A DNA stretch of 64,000 nt. Origin: Piezodorus guildinii (lineage: Eukaryota > Arthropoda > Insecta > Hemiptera > Pentatomidae). Position 1 is the first letter of the stretch. Each line of letters opens with the position of its first letter. The translations under genes were made by a program, and so were the position numbers. Location: contig CM041294.1 of NCBI GenBank assembly GCA_023052935.1, positions 14,929,791 to 14,993,790 of the forward strand, read 5' to 3'. The notes beneath the pieces were generated by a model. It did not search any database, had not been told where the DNA came from, and saw only the letters and a list, made by a program, of their open reading frames with translations. Below are positions 32,325 through 43,092 of this stretch, piece by piece.

Positions 32325-32880
32325 TTAGAAATTTTACAATTTTCTTAATTTTTGTCCATCGTATCGAGGTTATACTTCATCCTCTGAAGTTTAAAACTGG
32401 CATCTTGATGAATATTTAAAATTGTTTTCAGTTCTGCCACTAAATTGTTTGTAAGTGAGAGAATAAATTTAGTGGTAGAACTGAAAACAATGCCAAGTAG
32501 TCACTAAGATGGAATTGTTTGTTTATTGTTTATTTATTTAACGCCACTTTATGCTACTATGGCTAATCGGACGATGCTACAGTGGGAGTCCTAAATTTTG
32601 CCTATCCAGGTTTTATTAGCTTTAACGAGCAGGCTCGGGACCACCTTTAAACGTCCCCTCCGAAGGACGGCGTAACTAAGGATTTTTTACTCCCATTAAA
32701 AAATCCTAGGACCACCTGCCGGTTTGGACCCGTGACCTTTAGCATGGGAGGCTGTTACGCTAGCCACCCAGCTACAAGTGATCCCACTAAGATGATATTT
32801 TCAAACCTCAGATGAAGTAAAACTTGAAACGTTGGAAAAAATTGTTAGAAAATGTAAACTTTCTAGTAAATTAATATAGT
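32325..32880. mobile_element. PLF fold-back element 4, split by SINE-A
   Basis: Left arm (about 32325-32447) mirrors the right arm (about 32465-32511 plus 32795-32880): TTTAGTGGTAGAACTGAAAA against its complement at 32430. The right arm holds CCTCAGATGAAGTAAAACTT, GAAACGTTGG (32806-32836), a degenerate PLF core. Downstream, CTAGTAAATTAATATAGTC repeats at 34258 and 34530. Confidence 0.55.
32512..32784 (-). mobile_element. SINE-A copy with 10-bp TSD
   Basis: Inserted in the right arm of the PLF fold-back. TSDs CACTAAGATG at 32502-32511 and 32785-32794. A short internal deletion near 32620 removes part of the CTCGTTAAAGATCCC block. Confidence 0.88.
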
Positions 32881-32961
32881 CTATTGTATAAATGTGGTCT
32901 CATATCACTATATATATACTGAGATCATATCACTATAGTTTTCACTATATATATGTGTGTG

Positions 32962-33000
<39 letters not shown>

Positions 33001-33256
33001 ATATATTTATATATATATTTTTTTCCTTACATGGTAACCCCACATAAGGACCGTTTATTATAACATTATGTTCAAAACCTTAATGGTATACTACATGAAT
33101 GATAATGTGATTATATTAATTTACATATGAAAGTACGTGTAGTATTACATTTAACAATTATTACAGAATATTGTTTCAAATGAAATAGAACAAAATAAAT
33201 AAAGTAATTAACATTAAATGTAACAAATTTAAAAATAATTTTAGTCAACAGAAAAG
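32881..33256. repeat. PLF 3' region and (TA)/(TG)n microsatellites
   Basis: ATAGTCTATTGTATAAATGT, GGTCTCATATCACTAT is shared with 34270-34310 and 34540-34580. It is followed by mixed TA/TG repeats at 32945-33020, then AT-rich 3'-UTR-like DNA that may belong to the RT at 33257. Confidence 0.45.
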
Positions 33257-33606
33257 AATTACCTACATTGCCCATCTTTAGTCAGTGATTCGAAGTCAAT
33301 ACCTTTAATGAATTTAAGTAAGTCTGTCTTAAATTTAGAGAACAAATTTTGTTCCGTCTCCGGCCAATTTGCATTTTTAAGTATTATATTTTTAATTAAA
33401 TGAAATCTTTGTCTGTCAAAAATTTTGCAGTCATAAAGTATATGTTTAAAATTTTGAATTTGTCCGTTTTCGTCACATAAGTCTGTTTGTATTATGTTAA
33501 ATCGTTCGGGATAATGTTTTGTGTTTCCGTGTTCTGTGATTAGTTTATAATCATTACTGTGTACAGATGCATAGTCGTGTAATGTTATGTTTCGTATAAA
33601 TCTATG
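33257..33606 (-). pseudogene. NLR-9, C-terminal domain of a non-LTR retrotransposon
   Basis: An open frame of about 116 residues on the minus strand, without a Met start and ending in TAA. It starts SPSLHRFIRNITLHDYASVH and continues DYKLITEHGNTKHYPERFNI. A cysteine/histidine block LCDENGQIQNFKHILYDC follows, then DRQRFHLIKNIILKNANWPE and a C-terminus ending KDGQCR. The C...H...C arrangement with H-I-L-x-D-C resembles the C-terminal zinc motif of R1/LOA-like elements. It is truncated upstream at a (TA)n tract. Intact reading suggests relative youth; a host exon cannot be fully excluded. Confidence 0.5.
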
Positions 33607-33622
33607 TAAACTTGGAGACTTG

Positions 33623-33625
<3 letters not shown>

Positions 33626-33681
<56 letters not shown>
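33626..33681. repeat. (TA)n microsatellite
   Basis: About 28 TA units separating NLR-9 from the PLF region. Confidence 0.95.
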
Positions 33682-33685
<4 letters not shown>

Positions 33686-33747
33686 AAACTGTAAACAATT
33701 TGAAGTAAAACGTTTGGAATAATAGCAAGAAAATGTAAAATATCTAG

Positions 33748-34248
33748 TTTCTTTTCTTTTTCAATTTTTTTTGGAAGTTTTTCTTAATATAAACACTTAA
33801 AAGAGCACACATTGACTTCCATTTGTCGCTCAATTACTTTATTTCATAAGCTTTCATATATGTCAACGTTTCGGAGCTGTTTCCCCATTTTCAAGACTGA
33901 AATAACTTATTTTTTTCATTATATAAATGCTTTTGCATATATAACCCATCACTTTATTTATAGCACACTGCTATTTGTTCTTATGGGTGTTCATTGGCTC
34001 ACTTCAACTGGGTGTTCATTGGCTCACTTGAACACACAGTTGAAGTGAGCCAATGAACACCCATAAGGACAAATAGCAGTGTGCTATGAAATAAAATGAT
34101 GGATTATATATGAAAAAGCATTTATATAATGAAAAAAATAAGCCTTGAAAATGGGGAAACAGCCCCGAAACGTTGACAGATATGAAAGCGTATGAAATAA
34201 AGTAATTGAGTGACAAATGGAAGTCAATGTGTGCTTTTTTAAGTGTTT
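33748..34248. mobile_element. PLF fold-back element 3 with 13-bp TSD
   Basis: Perfect flanking repeats GTAAAATATCTAG at 33735-33747 and 34249-34261 show it integrated as one unit. Arms of about 230 bp are near-perfect inverted copies with the centre at about 34010-34040 (GTTCATTGGCTCACTTCAAC / GTTGAAGTGAGCCAATGAAC). The right arm carries GGGGAAACAGCCCCGAAACGTTGACA (34152-34177); the left has its complement. The left arm is longer at its outer end (TTTCTTTTC...TTCTTAATATAAACAC), matching the end of the single-arm copy at 58420-58660. Thus the dimer formed before or during integration. It produces paired mirror ORFs that are not genes. Confidence 0.75.
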
Positions 34249-34261
34249 GTAAAATATCTAG

Positions 34262-34350
34262 TAAATTAATACAGTCTATTGTATGAATGTGGACTCATAT
34301 CACTATTAATATTATTCGTATTGAAGCAAAGTGTAATATATCTCAATAAA

Positions 34351-34408
<58 letters not shown>

Positions 34409-34640
34409 TATATATATATAGTGAAATATGAAAACAATTTTAAATAGTCATTAAAATGCAGTTTTTAAACCTCAGTGAATGAAGTAAAACTGGACACTTT
34501 GGAAAAAAAATGTTAGAAAATGTAAAAATTCTAGTGAATTAATATAGTCTATTGTATGAATGTGGTCTGATATCACTATTACTATTGTTCATATTGAAAC
34601 AAAGTGTAATATATCTCAATAAATATTTAAAAAAATATAA
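34262..34640 (+). repeat. PLF-associated 3' regions with (TA)n
   Basis: Two copies of a 3' end (34262-34354 and about 34450-34630) finish with TATATCTCAATAAATATTT, containing AATAAA. A (TA)n tract at 34355-34420 separates them. The second includes a decayed core, AATGAAGTAAAACTGG...GGAAAA. Confidence 0.5.
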
Positions 34641-34724
34641 TGTATATGGTGAAAGAAGAGATTGTTCTAACATTTAATTATATTAAAATACATTATATAG
34701 TTTCATTATCGATCGATGCCTAAT

Positions 34725-35024
34725 TTTTAAATTACTTTGAGTTCTTTGAACCATATTTGAAAAAAGAACAAATGAAAAGTGGCTAATTGAAGAGGCAGTT
34801 GGAGAGGTATAAACGAAAACTAATGTTTAAGTGCTAGGAATGTCGTTTTATGATTGCATTTTGCTTTATACTGAACAGCTCAAATCGAATGCATCAAGAA
34901 CCATATAATGACAAAAAAAAATTTCACAGTGCAACGTTTTGACTTTTAAAAGTAGTGAAATGGCATATTCAGCTCGAAAGAAATTTTTTTTTTTTTTTGG
35001 AAAATGGTGTATTATATAGTTTTT
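34725..35024 (+). repeat. Local duplication, copy 1
   Basis: About 200-300 bp (AAAGAACNAATGAAA, GAGGTATAAACGAAAAC, TTTAAGTGCTAGGAATG, CAGCTCAAATCGAATG) repeated at 35847-36000 plus 36665-36700 and 37748-37800. HLE copy 8 lies between the two. Confidence 0.65.
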
Positions 35025-35846
35025 ACTTTCACTTATTGTATATAGTAAGGGGAAGTATTGCGATCGTGAAACTTTTCGAATTCCAGTTTTCAAAGGAAAT
35101 GTACACAATGTGTGTGTGTGTGTGTGATAACTTCCGGGCGGAAACGGTAAGTCCTATGAAACTGAAATTTCATATTTAAGACAACTATACGTCCGAGACG
35201 TGACAAAACCTTTTTCATCAAAATGAGCTTATCAGCATTGCATTTTGCACCTTTTTTCGTTTTTCTCAAAAACGGTTAAGACGATTTTAATTAAACTCGC
35301 TATATCGATGTACAATTTAATAGACTTTCATATCATGTAGGTTTTATTCTGATTAAAATGGCCTGACTGTGCTTAAATGCCGATATTTTATTTTCTTCCC
35401 CTAAAGTACCTTTAATTTTGTAGATTCAATAAAAATAACTATATTATCTTGTTAACGCTTATGAAAAACAGGTAAATATATAAATGGAATAAATTCGATA
35501 CACATAAAAATATTTTTTTAATGCAATTTTTCGTTTTTGAACATAAGAGCAGTAATATACATGTATGATATACCGTTGGAACGCTAAAGATTTTAGAAAG
35601 AATATTATCTCATACACAAGCTTTTAAAAGTTAATAGAGAGTGATGAAATAAACATTAAACTAACTGATTATTTTAGATAATAATATAATAGATTTTTTA
35701 ATAAAACACACGGTTCTATAGAAATTCCATTAAACTAATTCTTTAATGGTATCACTCAGTTTGATATCTTACATTTGTATTTGAAAATTCTTTAATCGAT
35801 TTTAAAAACGGAGGTAAGTGAAAGTCGTGTGTTGCCCGCACCAGAT
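35025..35846 (-). mobile_element. HLE copy 8, complete
   Basis: Minus strand from CTGGTGCGGGCAACACACGA to ACTTTCACTTATTG. Insertion lies between T runs. A (TG)n of nine units at 35108-35126 occupies the position of the ACACACAC block in other copies. Confidence 0.75.
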
Positions 35847-35995
35847 TTTTAAATTACGAGTTATTTGAGCCATTTTTGAAAAAAGAACTAATGAAAGGTA
35901 GCCAATTGAAGAGGGATTCGGAGAGGTATAAACGAAAACCAATATTTAAGTGCTAGGAATGTTGTTTTGTGACTGCATTGTGCTTTATTTTTCTA
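35847..35995 (+). repeat. Local duplication, copy 2 (left part)
   Basis: Homologous to 34725-34875; interrupted at about 35995 by repeat U2 and continuing at 36665. Confidence 0.65.
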
Positions 35996-36664
35996 AGGCA
36001 GCGGTACCTTCAAAAACTAGCTTATTTGATATATTTAATTTATACATAAACTACATTTAATGATACCATTGGATTTCCTTTCTAAAGGTATCGTGTTTAC
36101 CAATCCAATAGGTGGCATGCAGGGTAACATTAAATTACTAACAGATTTAAATTAAAGCAATTATTATTACATATAACTAATACATAGATTTTAGGCTTAC
36201 ACTCTATTTACATAACTTCCAGACCTATGATTGAGAATACTGAGGATAATATTACAATTAGGCTTGCCATACAATATTACAAATAACGAGATACCTTTGA
36301 ATCACTTAATCAGCTGGCGAAGGTGAAATCAGTGTCTGGTCTCCCTTCTCGGCATCATCCTCTAGCTGCTCTCAGAACCCCGACTCTCTTCTTGTTGGAC
36401 TTCCACTCTCGTGGCTGGAATAAGACTCTCCTCCTCTTGAGGATAGAACTTGACTACTCTTTTCGAATCTTCTCCTCATGGTCGTCACCTCGGGCAGGGC
36501 TGATCTGGGAAGTGCCCCAAGCCGGGGGTTCTTTGTCCTAGTGTCTAGGAAGTTTCCCGAGGTACATATTGCCCCATGGCGGTAAACGCCTTTTGATGTT
36601 TTGCCAACAAAGGTTCGTTATCTTTAATTGTTAAATATTAAAATTATTTAATAATGACAACCCC
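35996..36664 (+). repeat. Repeat U2, LTR-like, copy 1
   Basis: Relatively GC-rich. Shares with 44745-45130 GCTGATNTGGGAAGTG, TCTAGGAAGTTTC, TAAACGCCTTTTGANNTTTT, GCCAACAAAGG and the end AATAATNNNNNACCCCTCAG. It splits the duplicated segment. No tRNA primer site or ORF could be established; an LTR is possible. Confidence 0.45.
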
Positions 36665-36699
36665 TCAGCTCAAATCGAATGTATCAAGAACCATATAAC

Positions 36700-37745
36700 T
36701 CGCAACAAACTCCTGCTAAGCGCTGAAAAAACAAAAGCCATTCTGATAGCATCACCTGCTCTCCTTAAATCCATTCCCAGTTCCCCCAACCTTTTCCTAA
36801 ACAATACTCCTATCTCTTTTCATTCATCCGTCAAGAACTTAGGTTTACTTAAGGTATTACTCTTGATCAAATTCTCTCTTGGAAACCACACATCTCCCAA
36901 ATATCCCGCCGAATCATAGCAACCCTAAAGCAATTCCGTCGCCTCGATCACCTCCTACCATTCAATATTCGTAAACTCCTTGTTTCTTCCCTTGTCTTTC
37001 CCCACTTTGACTACGGTTGCGAGGTGTACAGTGGACTTTCAGGTGAGCTCGAAGCAAAACTCGAGCGTATTATGAACTTTGCAATACGGTTTGTATTCGG
37101 GATCACCAGAGACACGCATATAACCCAGTATTACGCCGAGTTAAGGTGGCTTTATCCTCGTTACAGATGCCAGTATTTCCTCGCTTCCTTCCTCTACCAG
37201 GTTATCAGAACTCATCGTCCCAGCTATATCTTCCAATCCCTTCAATTTAAATCATCAATTCAGTCCCGTTCTACCAGATCCCGTCTTTCTGACCTCTACC
37301 CTCCTCCTCACCGTACTGCTGCCTTTGACAAGTCCTTTCTAGCCAAAGCAACCTCTCTTTGGAATTCTATCCCTCCTGAGACCCGTCATGTAAGAACGAC
37401 TTCCTCCTTCAAATCGCTCCTTTTCAACCACCTTCTCCTTACCCAGTCAAACAAACAATAACTTCCAACTGCAGATGCTATAAATCCCAATTATTATTAT
37501 TGTATTTTTTTTTTGTGTTTATATTACTTAATATGTCTGATGAATTAGCTATTTCTGTTTTGTTTTTTTCATTCTGTAAGTCTGACTTTTAAAGATGTAT
37601 ATATATATTACAACCTTAATTATTTTTCTAGTTTAGTAATTTGTCATTCTAAGCCATAACCACACTGTTCCGGTCATCAATTATGTATTTGATTTTATTT
37701 TTAAGGGACTTTAGTAATAAAGAAGTTTTTTCATTTCATTCATTT
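36700..37745 (+). pseudogene. NLR-8, CR1/L2-like RT C-terminal part
   Basis: Begins RNKLLLSAEKTKAILIASPA in the region after RT motif C. After frame breaks near 36850 it continues TLDQILSWKPHISQISRRI, QFRRLDHLLPFNIRKLLVSS, FPHFDYGCEVYSGLSGELEA, LERIMNFAIRFVFGITRDTH, an LFNHLL end and a stop at 37461. This is the thumb and C-terminal region typical of CR1/L2-type elements. The 3' UTR ends with AATAAAGAAG and (CATTT)n. Possible 7-bp TSD CATATAA (36692-36698, 37747-37753) in the duplicated host segment. It uses C-rich codons unlike its AT-rich surroundings. Confidence 0.8.
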
Positions 37746-37753
37746 CATATAAT

Positions 37754-38395
37754 GTCAAAAATGGATTTTCAAAGTAACCGAATGACAAATCCAGCTCGGA
37801 TGATAAATTTTCTTTTTGTTTACTGTTTCAAAGCTCAATTCTGGTTATAGAATGATTATTCAATGATGAATCAATTTATAACAATGCATTTATTTAGATG
37901 ACAAGGAATGTTGAAGTGTATTAGTATTCGAAAGGTGATACCAATGAACGTAGAACACATACATTGAATGAACTTGTAATTTCAAATTAAGTAACTAACT
38001 TATTACTGGTTATATAACGCAGTTAAAAATCCGCGATGGATGTTATTGGAAGATAAGGAGGCAATGTATTCCGGACAATCCTCCCCCGAGGCGTGAGCGG
38101 CATGGCAAGCCGCCGTAAACCAGTCAGGTGGAGGACAAGAAATCTCGTCCAAACCGTAAATATTCAGTAGAATCCTTCTTCTCTTTCTATTTTCCACCAT
38201 GATAATGACATAGTGGACCGTGCGTCGAATCGGAATATTCTTTCAACTCTTCAACTGATATAAGGAAAAAAAAAATCCTTAAGCGTTTTAATTTGCATCC
38301 ATTGAAATCAGAGTCTTCCGCATTTGTGATTTTATAGCTTTTCTAGAGTATGAAGGATGCCAAATCACTTATCCTGAGAATAAAAATCTGGTGCG
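37754..38395. other. Spacer with one orphan ORF
   Basis: Start repeats the duplicated segment (to about 37810). The remainder is unique-looking and contains the ORF at 38003-38200. Confidence 0.4.
38003..38200 (-). CDS. Orphan ORF, 65 aa, unknown
   Basis: Minus-strand ATG-to-TAA frame with a basic N-terminus (MVENRKRRR) followed by DEISCPPPDWFTAACHAAHA and a Ser/Asn-rich end. Local GC is clearly higher than the flanks and the composition is protein-like (Cys, Pro, His). No repeat copy is seen in the window and no family is recognised. It could be an exon or a retroelement piece. No splice sites could be fixed. Confidence 0.25.
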   Translation of the reverse strand: MVENRKRRRILLNIYGLDEISCPPPDWFTAACHAAHASGEDCPEYIASLSSNNIHRGFLTALYNQ

Positions 38396-39038
38396 GGCAA
38401 CACACGACTTATACTTACCTCCATTTTTAAAATCAATGAAAGAATTTTCAAATACAGTTAGAGATAAAAATACGTGATACTATTAAATAATTGATTAAAT
38501 TGAATTTATATAGAAACATGTGTTTTATTAAAAAATCTATTATAATATTATCTAAAATAATCAGTTAGTTTCTTCTCCATTTCACCACTCTCTATTAACT
38601 TTTAAAAAGCTTGAGTATTATAAGATAATATTTTTTCTGTTTTCCCCTTTAGTTGGGTATCGAATTCATTCAATTTATATATTTACCTGTTTTTCATCAG
38701 TAGTAACAAGATAATATAGTTATTTTTATAGAATCAACCAAAATTAAAGGTTCTTTAGAGAAAGAAAATTTAATATATCGGCATTTAAGCCCTGCTAAAC
38801 CATTTTAATAAGAATAAAACCTACATGATATCAAAGCCCAATAAATTTTACATCGATATAGGGAGTTTAATCAAAATCGTCGGAAACATTTTCGAGAAAA
38901 TCGAAAAAAGGTGCAAAATGCATGGTATAAAGTAGCTCTTCTGGTAAGCTCATTTTGATGAAAAAGGTTTTGTAACGTCTCGGGCGTTAAATATGAAATT
39001 ACAGTTTCATAGGACTTACCGTTTCCGCCCGGTAGTTA

Positions 39039-39085
<47 letters not shown>

Positions 39086-39091
39086 GAAAGT
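38396..39091 (+). mobile_element. HLE copy 9, 3' part replaced by (CA)n
   Basis: Starts ATCTGGTGCGGGCAACACAC; ends GTGAAAGT at 39084-39091. The block between the ACACAC motif and the 3' hairpin is missing and a 20-unit (AC)n occupies 39041-39082. Confidence 0.72.
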
Positions 39092-39103
39092 AATACGTAT
39101 TTT

Positions 39104-39112
39104 ACTTTCACT

Positions 39113-39190
<78 letters not shown>

Positions 39191-39884
39191 AGGGAAAGTA
39201 TTGCGTTCGTGAAAATTTTCGAATTTCAGTTTTCAACGAAAATACACGTTTTAGGATCCCCTGAGTCCAAATAACCAAGTCCCGCAAAAAGGTGTGTGTG
39301 TGGTAACTCCCGGGCGTAAACGGTAAGTCCTATGAAACTGAAATTTCATATTTAAGACAAATATACGCCCGAGACGTATCAAAACCTTTTTCATCAAAAT
39401 GAACTTACCAGAAGATCCACTTTATACCATGCATTTTGCCTCTATTTTCGATTTTCTCGAAAACGATTCCGACGATTTTGATTAAATTCGCAATGTCGAT
39501 GTAAAATTTAATGGGCTTTAATATCATGTAGTTTTCATTCTGATTAAAATGGTCTGACAGGGCTTAAATACTGATATTTTACATTATTTTCCTGTAAAGT
39601 ACCTTTAATTTTGTAGATTTTATAAAAATAAAAAAGAGAAAACTGTAAAATATATATTTTGTTTTTATTCGTATATATTACAATATTTTTTTAATGCAAT
39701 TTTTTTTATTTTGAACATAAAAACAGTAATATACATGTATAATATACCGTTGGAAAGCTAAACTTCTAGAATAAATGTTATCCAATGCACAAACTTGTAA
39801 AAGTTAATAAAGAGTGATGAAAAGCCGATAAAACTGATTATTTTAGATTATAATATAATAGATTTTTTAATAAAACACATGCTT
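39104..39884 (-). mobile_element. HLE copy 10, head-to-head with copy 9
   Basis: Minus strand. The 3' hairpin core has expanded to about 36 TA units (39115-39187). It is truncated at ATAAAACACATG, where NLR-1 begins. The junction with copy 9 is a palindrome centred on TACGTA. Confidence 0.72.
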
Positions 39885-40378
39885 CCTCTTAACTACAAAA
39901 GGCTCATCTACATGACTATCATAATACCAATCTGGACTTAAGGAGAAGAGCTTTGGGGCTCTACTAAACCATCAAATTCTTCCCGCATCCAATCCTTACA
40001 ATCCAAAATCCTTCGTAAAATCCTCAATGCTCCATATTTTGTCACGAATAAACTTTTCCATAAAGACCTTCATGTTCCATATGTTACTGATTAAGCCCGA
40101 ACCAGGTATCATTAATTCCTTGAAAAGCTCCATTACCACTCTAATCCACTGGTTTCATTCTGTCTTCCTCTTTAATTCCTGATAACCCTCCGAAGTGTCT
40201 GAAAAGAAGATGGCCCCGAGATCTTCTAGTTTAGAATATTTTTAAATTGCTGCCATGGGTAATGTCTCCACATGTATTTCATGACAGTTTTACATATTAC
40301 CATCACATTTACTAGATGTATTTTTTTTAATACAGTTGTAAATATCATTAAATATGTTAAAAAGAAACAAAAAACATT
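39885..40378 (+). pseudogene. NLR-1 C-terminal fragment
   Basis: Reads LNYKRLIYMTIIIPIWT-like, ALGLY-type GSTKPSNSSRIQSLQSKIL, RKILNAPYFVTNKLFHKDL, HVPYVTD, ending PPKCLKRRWPRDLLV-like, with stops and frameshifts. The 3' UTR ends near AATATCATTAAATATG. Confidence 0.7.
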
Positions 40379-40627
40379 TACTTGTTGTTTATGTTTTAAT
40401 TTATTAAATACAGTAGTAAATTACAATTAATAAAAAGTAAGAAAATTTCTCGTTTTTGAGGTATTATACTAAATAAATAAAAAGTTATAATTCTAGCCTT
40501 AAATATTATTTTCTCTATTTTCAATGGTTAGCAGGCATGAACATAAATATATAAAATCTAATTCTATGTGTTTATTTAATGCTATATAATACAGGTAAAA
40601 CATATACGTACTTCACACATATACATA

Positions 40628-40860
40628 TATATCCACTGGTTTCCATTCTGTCTTCCTCTTTAATTCCGGATAACCCTCCGAAGTGTCTGAAAAGAATATG
40701 GCTCCGAGATCTTTTAGTTTATATATGTTTAGAGTGCTGCCAATGGGTGATGTCTCTACATGTATTGCATGTCAATTTACCATATGTCCATCACATTTAC
40801 TTGATGTATTTTGTATAAAAGTAGCAAATATCAATAAATATGTTTGAAATGAAAAAAAAA
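40628..40860 (+). pseudogene. NLR-1 extreme 3' fragment
   Basis: LIPDNPPKCLKRIWLRDLLV end plus 3' UTR, close to the end of the preceding copy (same IPDNPPKCLK variant), ending AATATCAATAAATATG and an A-run. It may derive from one event by duplication. Confidence 0.65.
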
Positions 40861-41282
40861 ATGAAGAAGTAGTCATCGACTCAAAGAATTTTGAATAGTA
40901 CTGTGTTTATTCTTCTTTCATATCCTATTTCCTATCTAATAAAAAAAAAACTGAATAAATAAGAGTAATTAATACTACAACGATAGTCTCTGGAGCTTAG
41001 GAATGTATGTTACTAGTCTAGGCTGAAACTCATGCATTTCAGATCCCCAACATGTGCCAGGAGTGTAACGCGGGTCAGGTAGTGCAGAACTTGAGATTTC
41101 AAAGATTTCTTCGCCATCTCTTCATTAGGTTAAGGATAGTTTGGATCCTTCATATCATTATTTTAACAAATGTATAAATCTTATATTATGTTGGTAAATT
41201 AAAAGTTTCAAATTGTCTTAAGAAGAACCTATCTTAGCCTAAAACTTCTAATTACCTCCTAATTTCCGAGTAAAAGAATATT
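40861..41282. other. No recognised feature
   Basis: AT-rich spacer. Confidence 0.3.
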
Positions 41283-42390
41283 ACTTTCATTTACCTATAT
41301 ATGAAATATATAGTAAGGGAGAGTATTGCGATCCTGAAAATTTTCGAAGTTTTCAACGGAAATTCAGGTTTTAGAGTCTCCTGAGTCTGTGTGTGGTAAA
41401 TCCAGGACGAAATCGAAAAGTCCTATTAAACTGAAATTTCATATTTAACTATAGGCCCGAGATGTTACGATCAAAATCAGCTAACCAAAATTGCTACTTT
41501 AAACCATGCATTTTACACCTTTTTGCGATGTTCTCAAAACCTGCTCAAACGTTTTGATTAAAATTGCTATATATATGTCAGATTTAATGGGCTTTGATAT
41601 GATGTAGGTTTCATTCGGATTGAAATAGTCTGACAGGACGTAAAGCCGATATTTTAAATATCCTTCTTTTAGATTACCTTTAATTTTGTAGATTTCAAAT
41701 AATTAAGTAATGTAGATTTCAAATAATAATTAGTATTAATACAAAAAAAAAAACAATAAAAAAATAAAAAAACCTTTACCACTACTACCTATGAAAGGTC
41801 TTGGGTTCAGTACATATAGAGATCCGTACTGTTTCTAGGCCAACGGGCGTACAATGAGGTGATTAGACCTTGATCACGCTCAGACGCCAGGTTTCCGCTC
41901 TCCCAATCTTTTGGGTACCCACTTTATAGAGGGTGGGTCTGCCCCAGGAGGGTCTCCATACCCTAGGGTCGTCCCCCCTTCCTCCCCCGGCTGAATTAAC
42001 AGGATAAATAATATTATCCCATGGCATTGATAAATTACAGCTAAATATATAATTTGAACGTATTTGATATCTAACTTAAAGAGAAAAAGGCAAACATATT
42101 TGTTAATGCAATTTTTGTGCTTTTTAACAGAAGATAAAAATATTTAGAAAAAAATATTATCTACACAAAATTGTTTAAGTAAATGGAGAGAGTGATGAAA
42201 AGTCTCTAAAACTGACTGATTGTTGTAGACAAATATATAATATTTTGGATTATTTATTAAACCATACGTTTATATCGAAACTTTACGTAATTAATTCCTT
42301 GATCTTTTTCATCTCTGAGTGTATTTAAAAATTCTTAAATTAATTTTAACTGCTCAGGTAAGTGAAAATCGTGTATTGCGCGCACCAGAT
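41283..42390 (-). mobile_element. HLE copy 11, split by SINE-B
   Basis: Minus strand from TCTGGTGCGCGCAATACACG to ACTTTCATTTACC. Diverged, with a SINE-B insertion at about 41745-42000. Confidence 0.7.
41745..42000 (-). mobile_element. SINE-B copy, lacking the tRNA head
   Basis: Minus strand. Contains CCGGGGGAGGAAG, GGGTATGGAGACCCTCCTGG, GTACCCAAAAGATTGGGAGA, ACCTGGCGTCTGAGCGTGAT, CTGAACCCAAGACCTTTCAT and a T/A-rich tail. A and B boxes are absent. Confidence 0.8.
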
Positions 42391-42494
42391 TTTTTGTATA
42401 TTACATTGTAACCACAAGTAGAAATATATATATTAAAATGAATCATAAGGGGATAGTTTCTTGTCTATATAAAAAAGAAATATTTCTAAATTAG

Positions 42495-43092
42495 AAAATC
42501 CCTACAGTGTCCTTTAGGCCTCCTACTTGACAAACGTCTCACATGGAATCCGCATACAAGACTGAAAAGACAAGAAACTGCTCGCCGATTTCGGTTACTT
42601 CAACATTTACTTGACAGACTACAAAAGAGTAATTTACATGACAATCATAAGGCCTATCTGGACTTACGGAGTTGAGCTTTCGGGCTCTACTAAACCATCA
42701 AACTCTTCCCGTATCCAATCCTTACAATCCAAAATCCTTCGCAAAATCCTTAACGCTCCTTACTTTGTCACCAATAAAATCATCCACAAAGACCTTAATG
42801 TTCCATATGTTGCTGATTTGGCCTGTACGAGGTATCACTCCTTGCATGAAAAACTCCACTCCCACTCTAATCCACTAGTTTCAATCCTTGCTTCCACTTC
42901 AATTCCTGACAATCCGCCGAGGCGTCTGAAAAGAAGATGGCCTCGAGACCTTCTTGTGTAGATTCACTACTAGAGTGCTGCCAATGGGCATTTTCTCTTC
43001 ATGTTTTTTTTTTCATGTGTATTATCATTGTAGCCTGTTGACTTGATGTATGAACATATAGTTGTAAATTTCAATAAATTGATTAGAAAAAA
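42495..43092 (+). pseudogene. NLR-1, best C-terminal copy
   Basis: First frame LGLLLDKRLTWNPHTRLKRQ, ETARRFRLLQHLL (42510-42600); a frameshift, then an open frame to 42961: IYMTIIRPIWTYGVELSGST, KPSNSSRIQSLQSKILRKIL, NAPYFVTNKIIHKDLNVPYV, ending PPRRLKRRWPRDLLV and stop. The 3' UTR ends AATTTCAATAAATTG and an A-run. A TTAG-AAAATC-like near-duplication flanks it. Lacks the palm; dead. Confidence 0.8.

Noticed and set aside
33812..34216. Pair of similar proteins on opposite strands
   Set aside because: Both are translations of the two arms of PLF fold-back 3, not genes.
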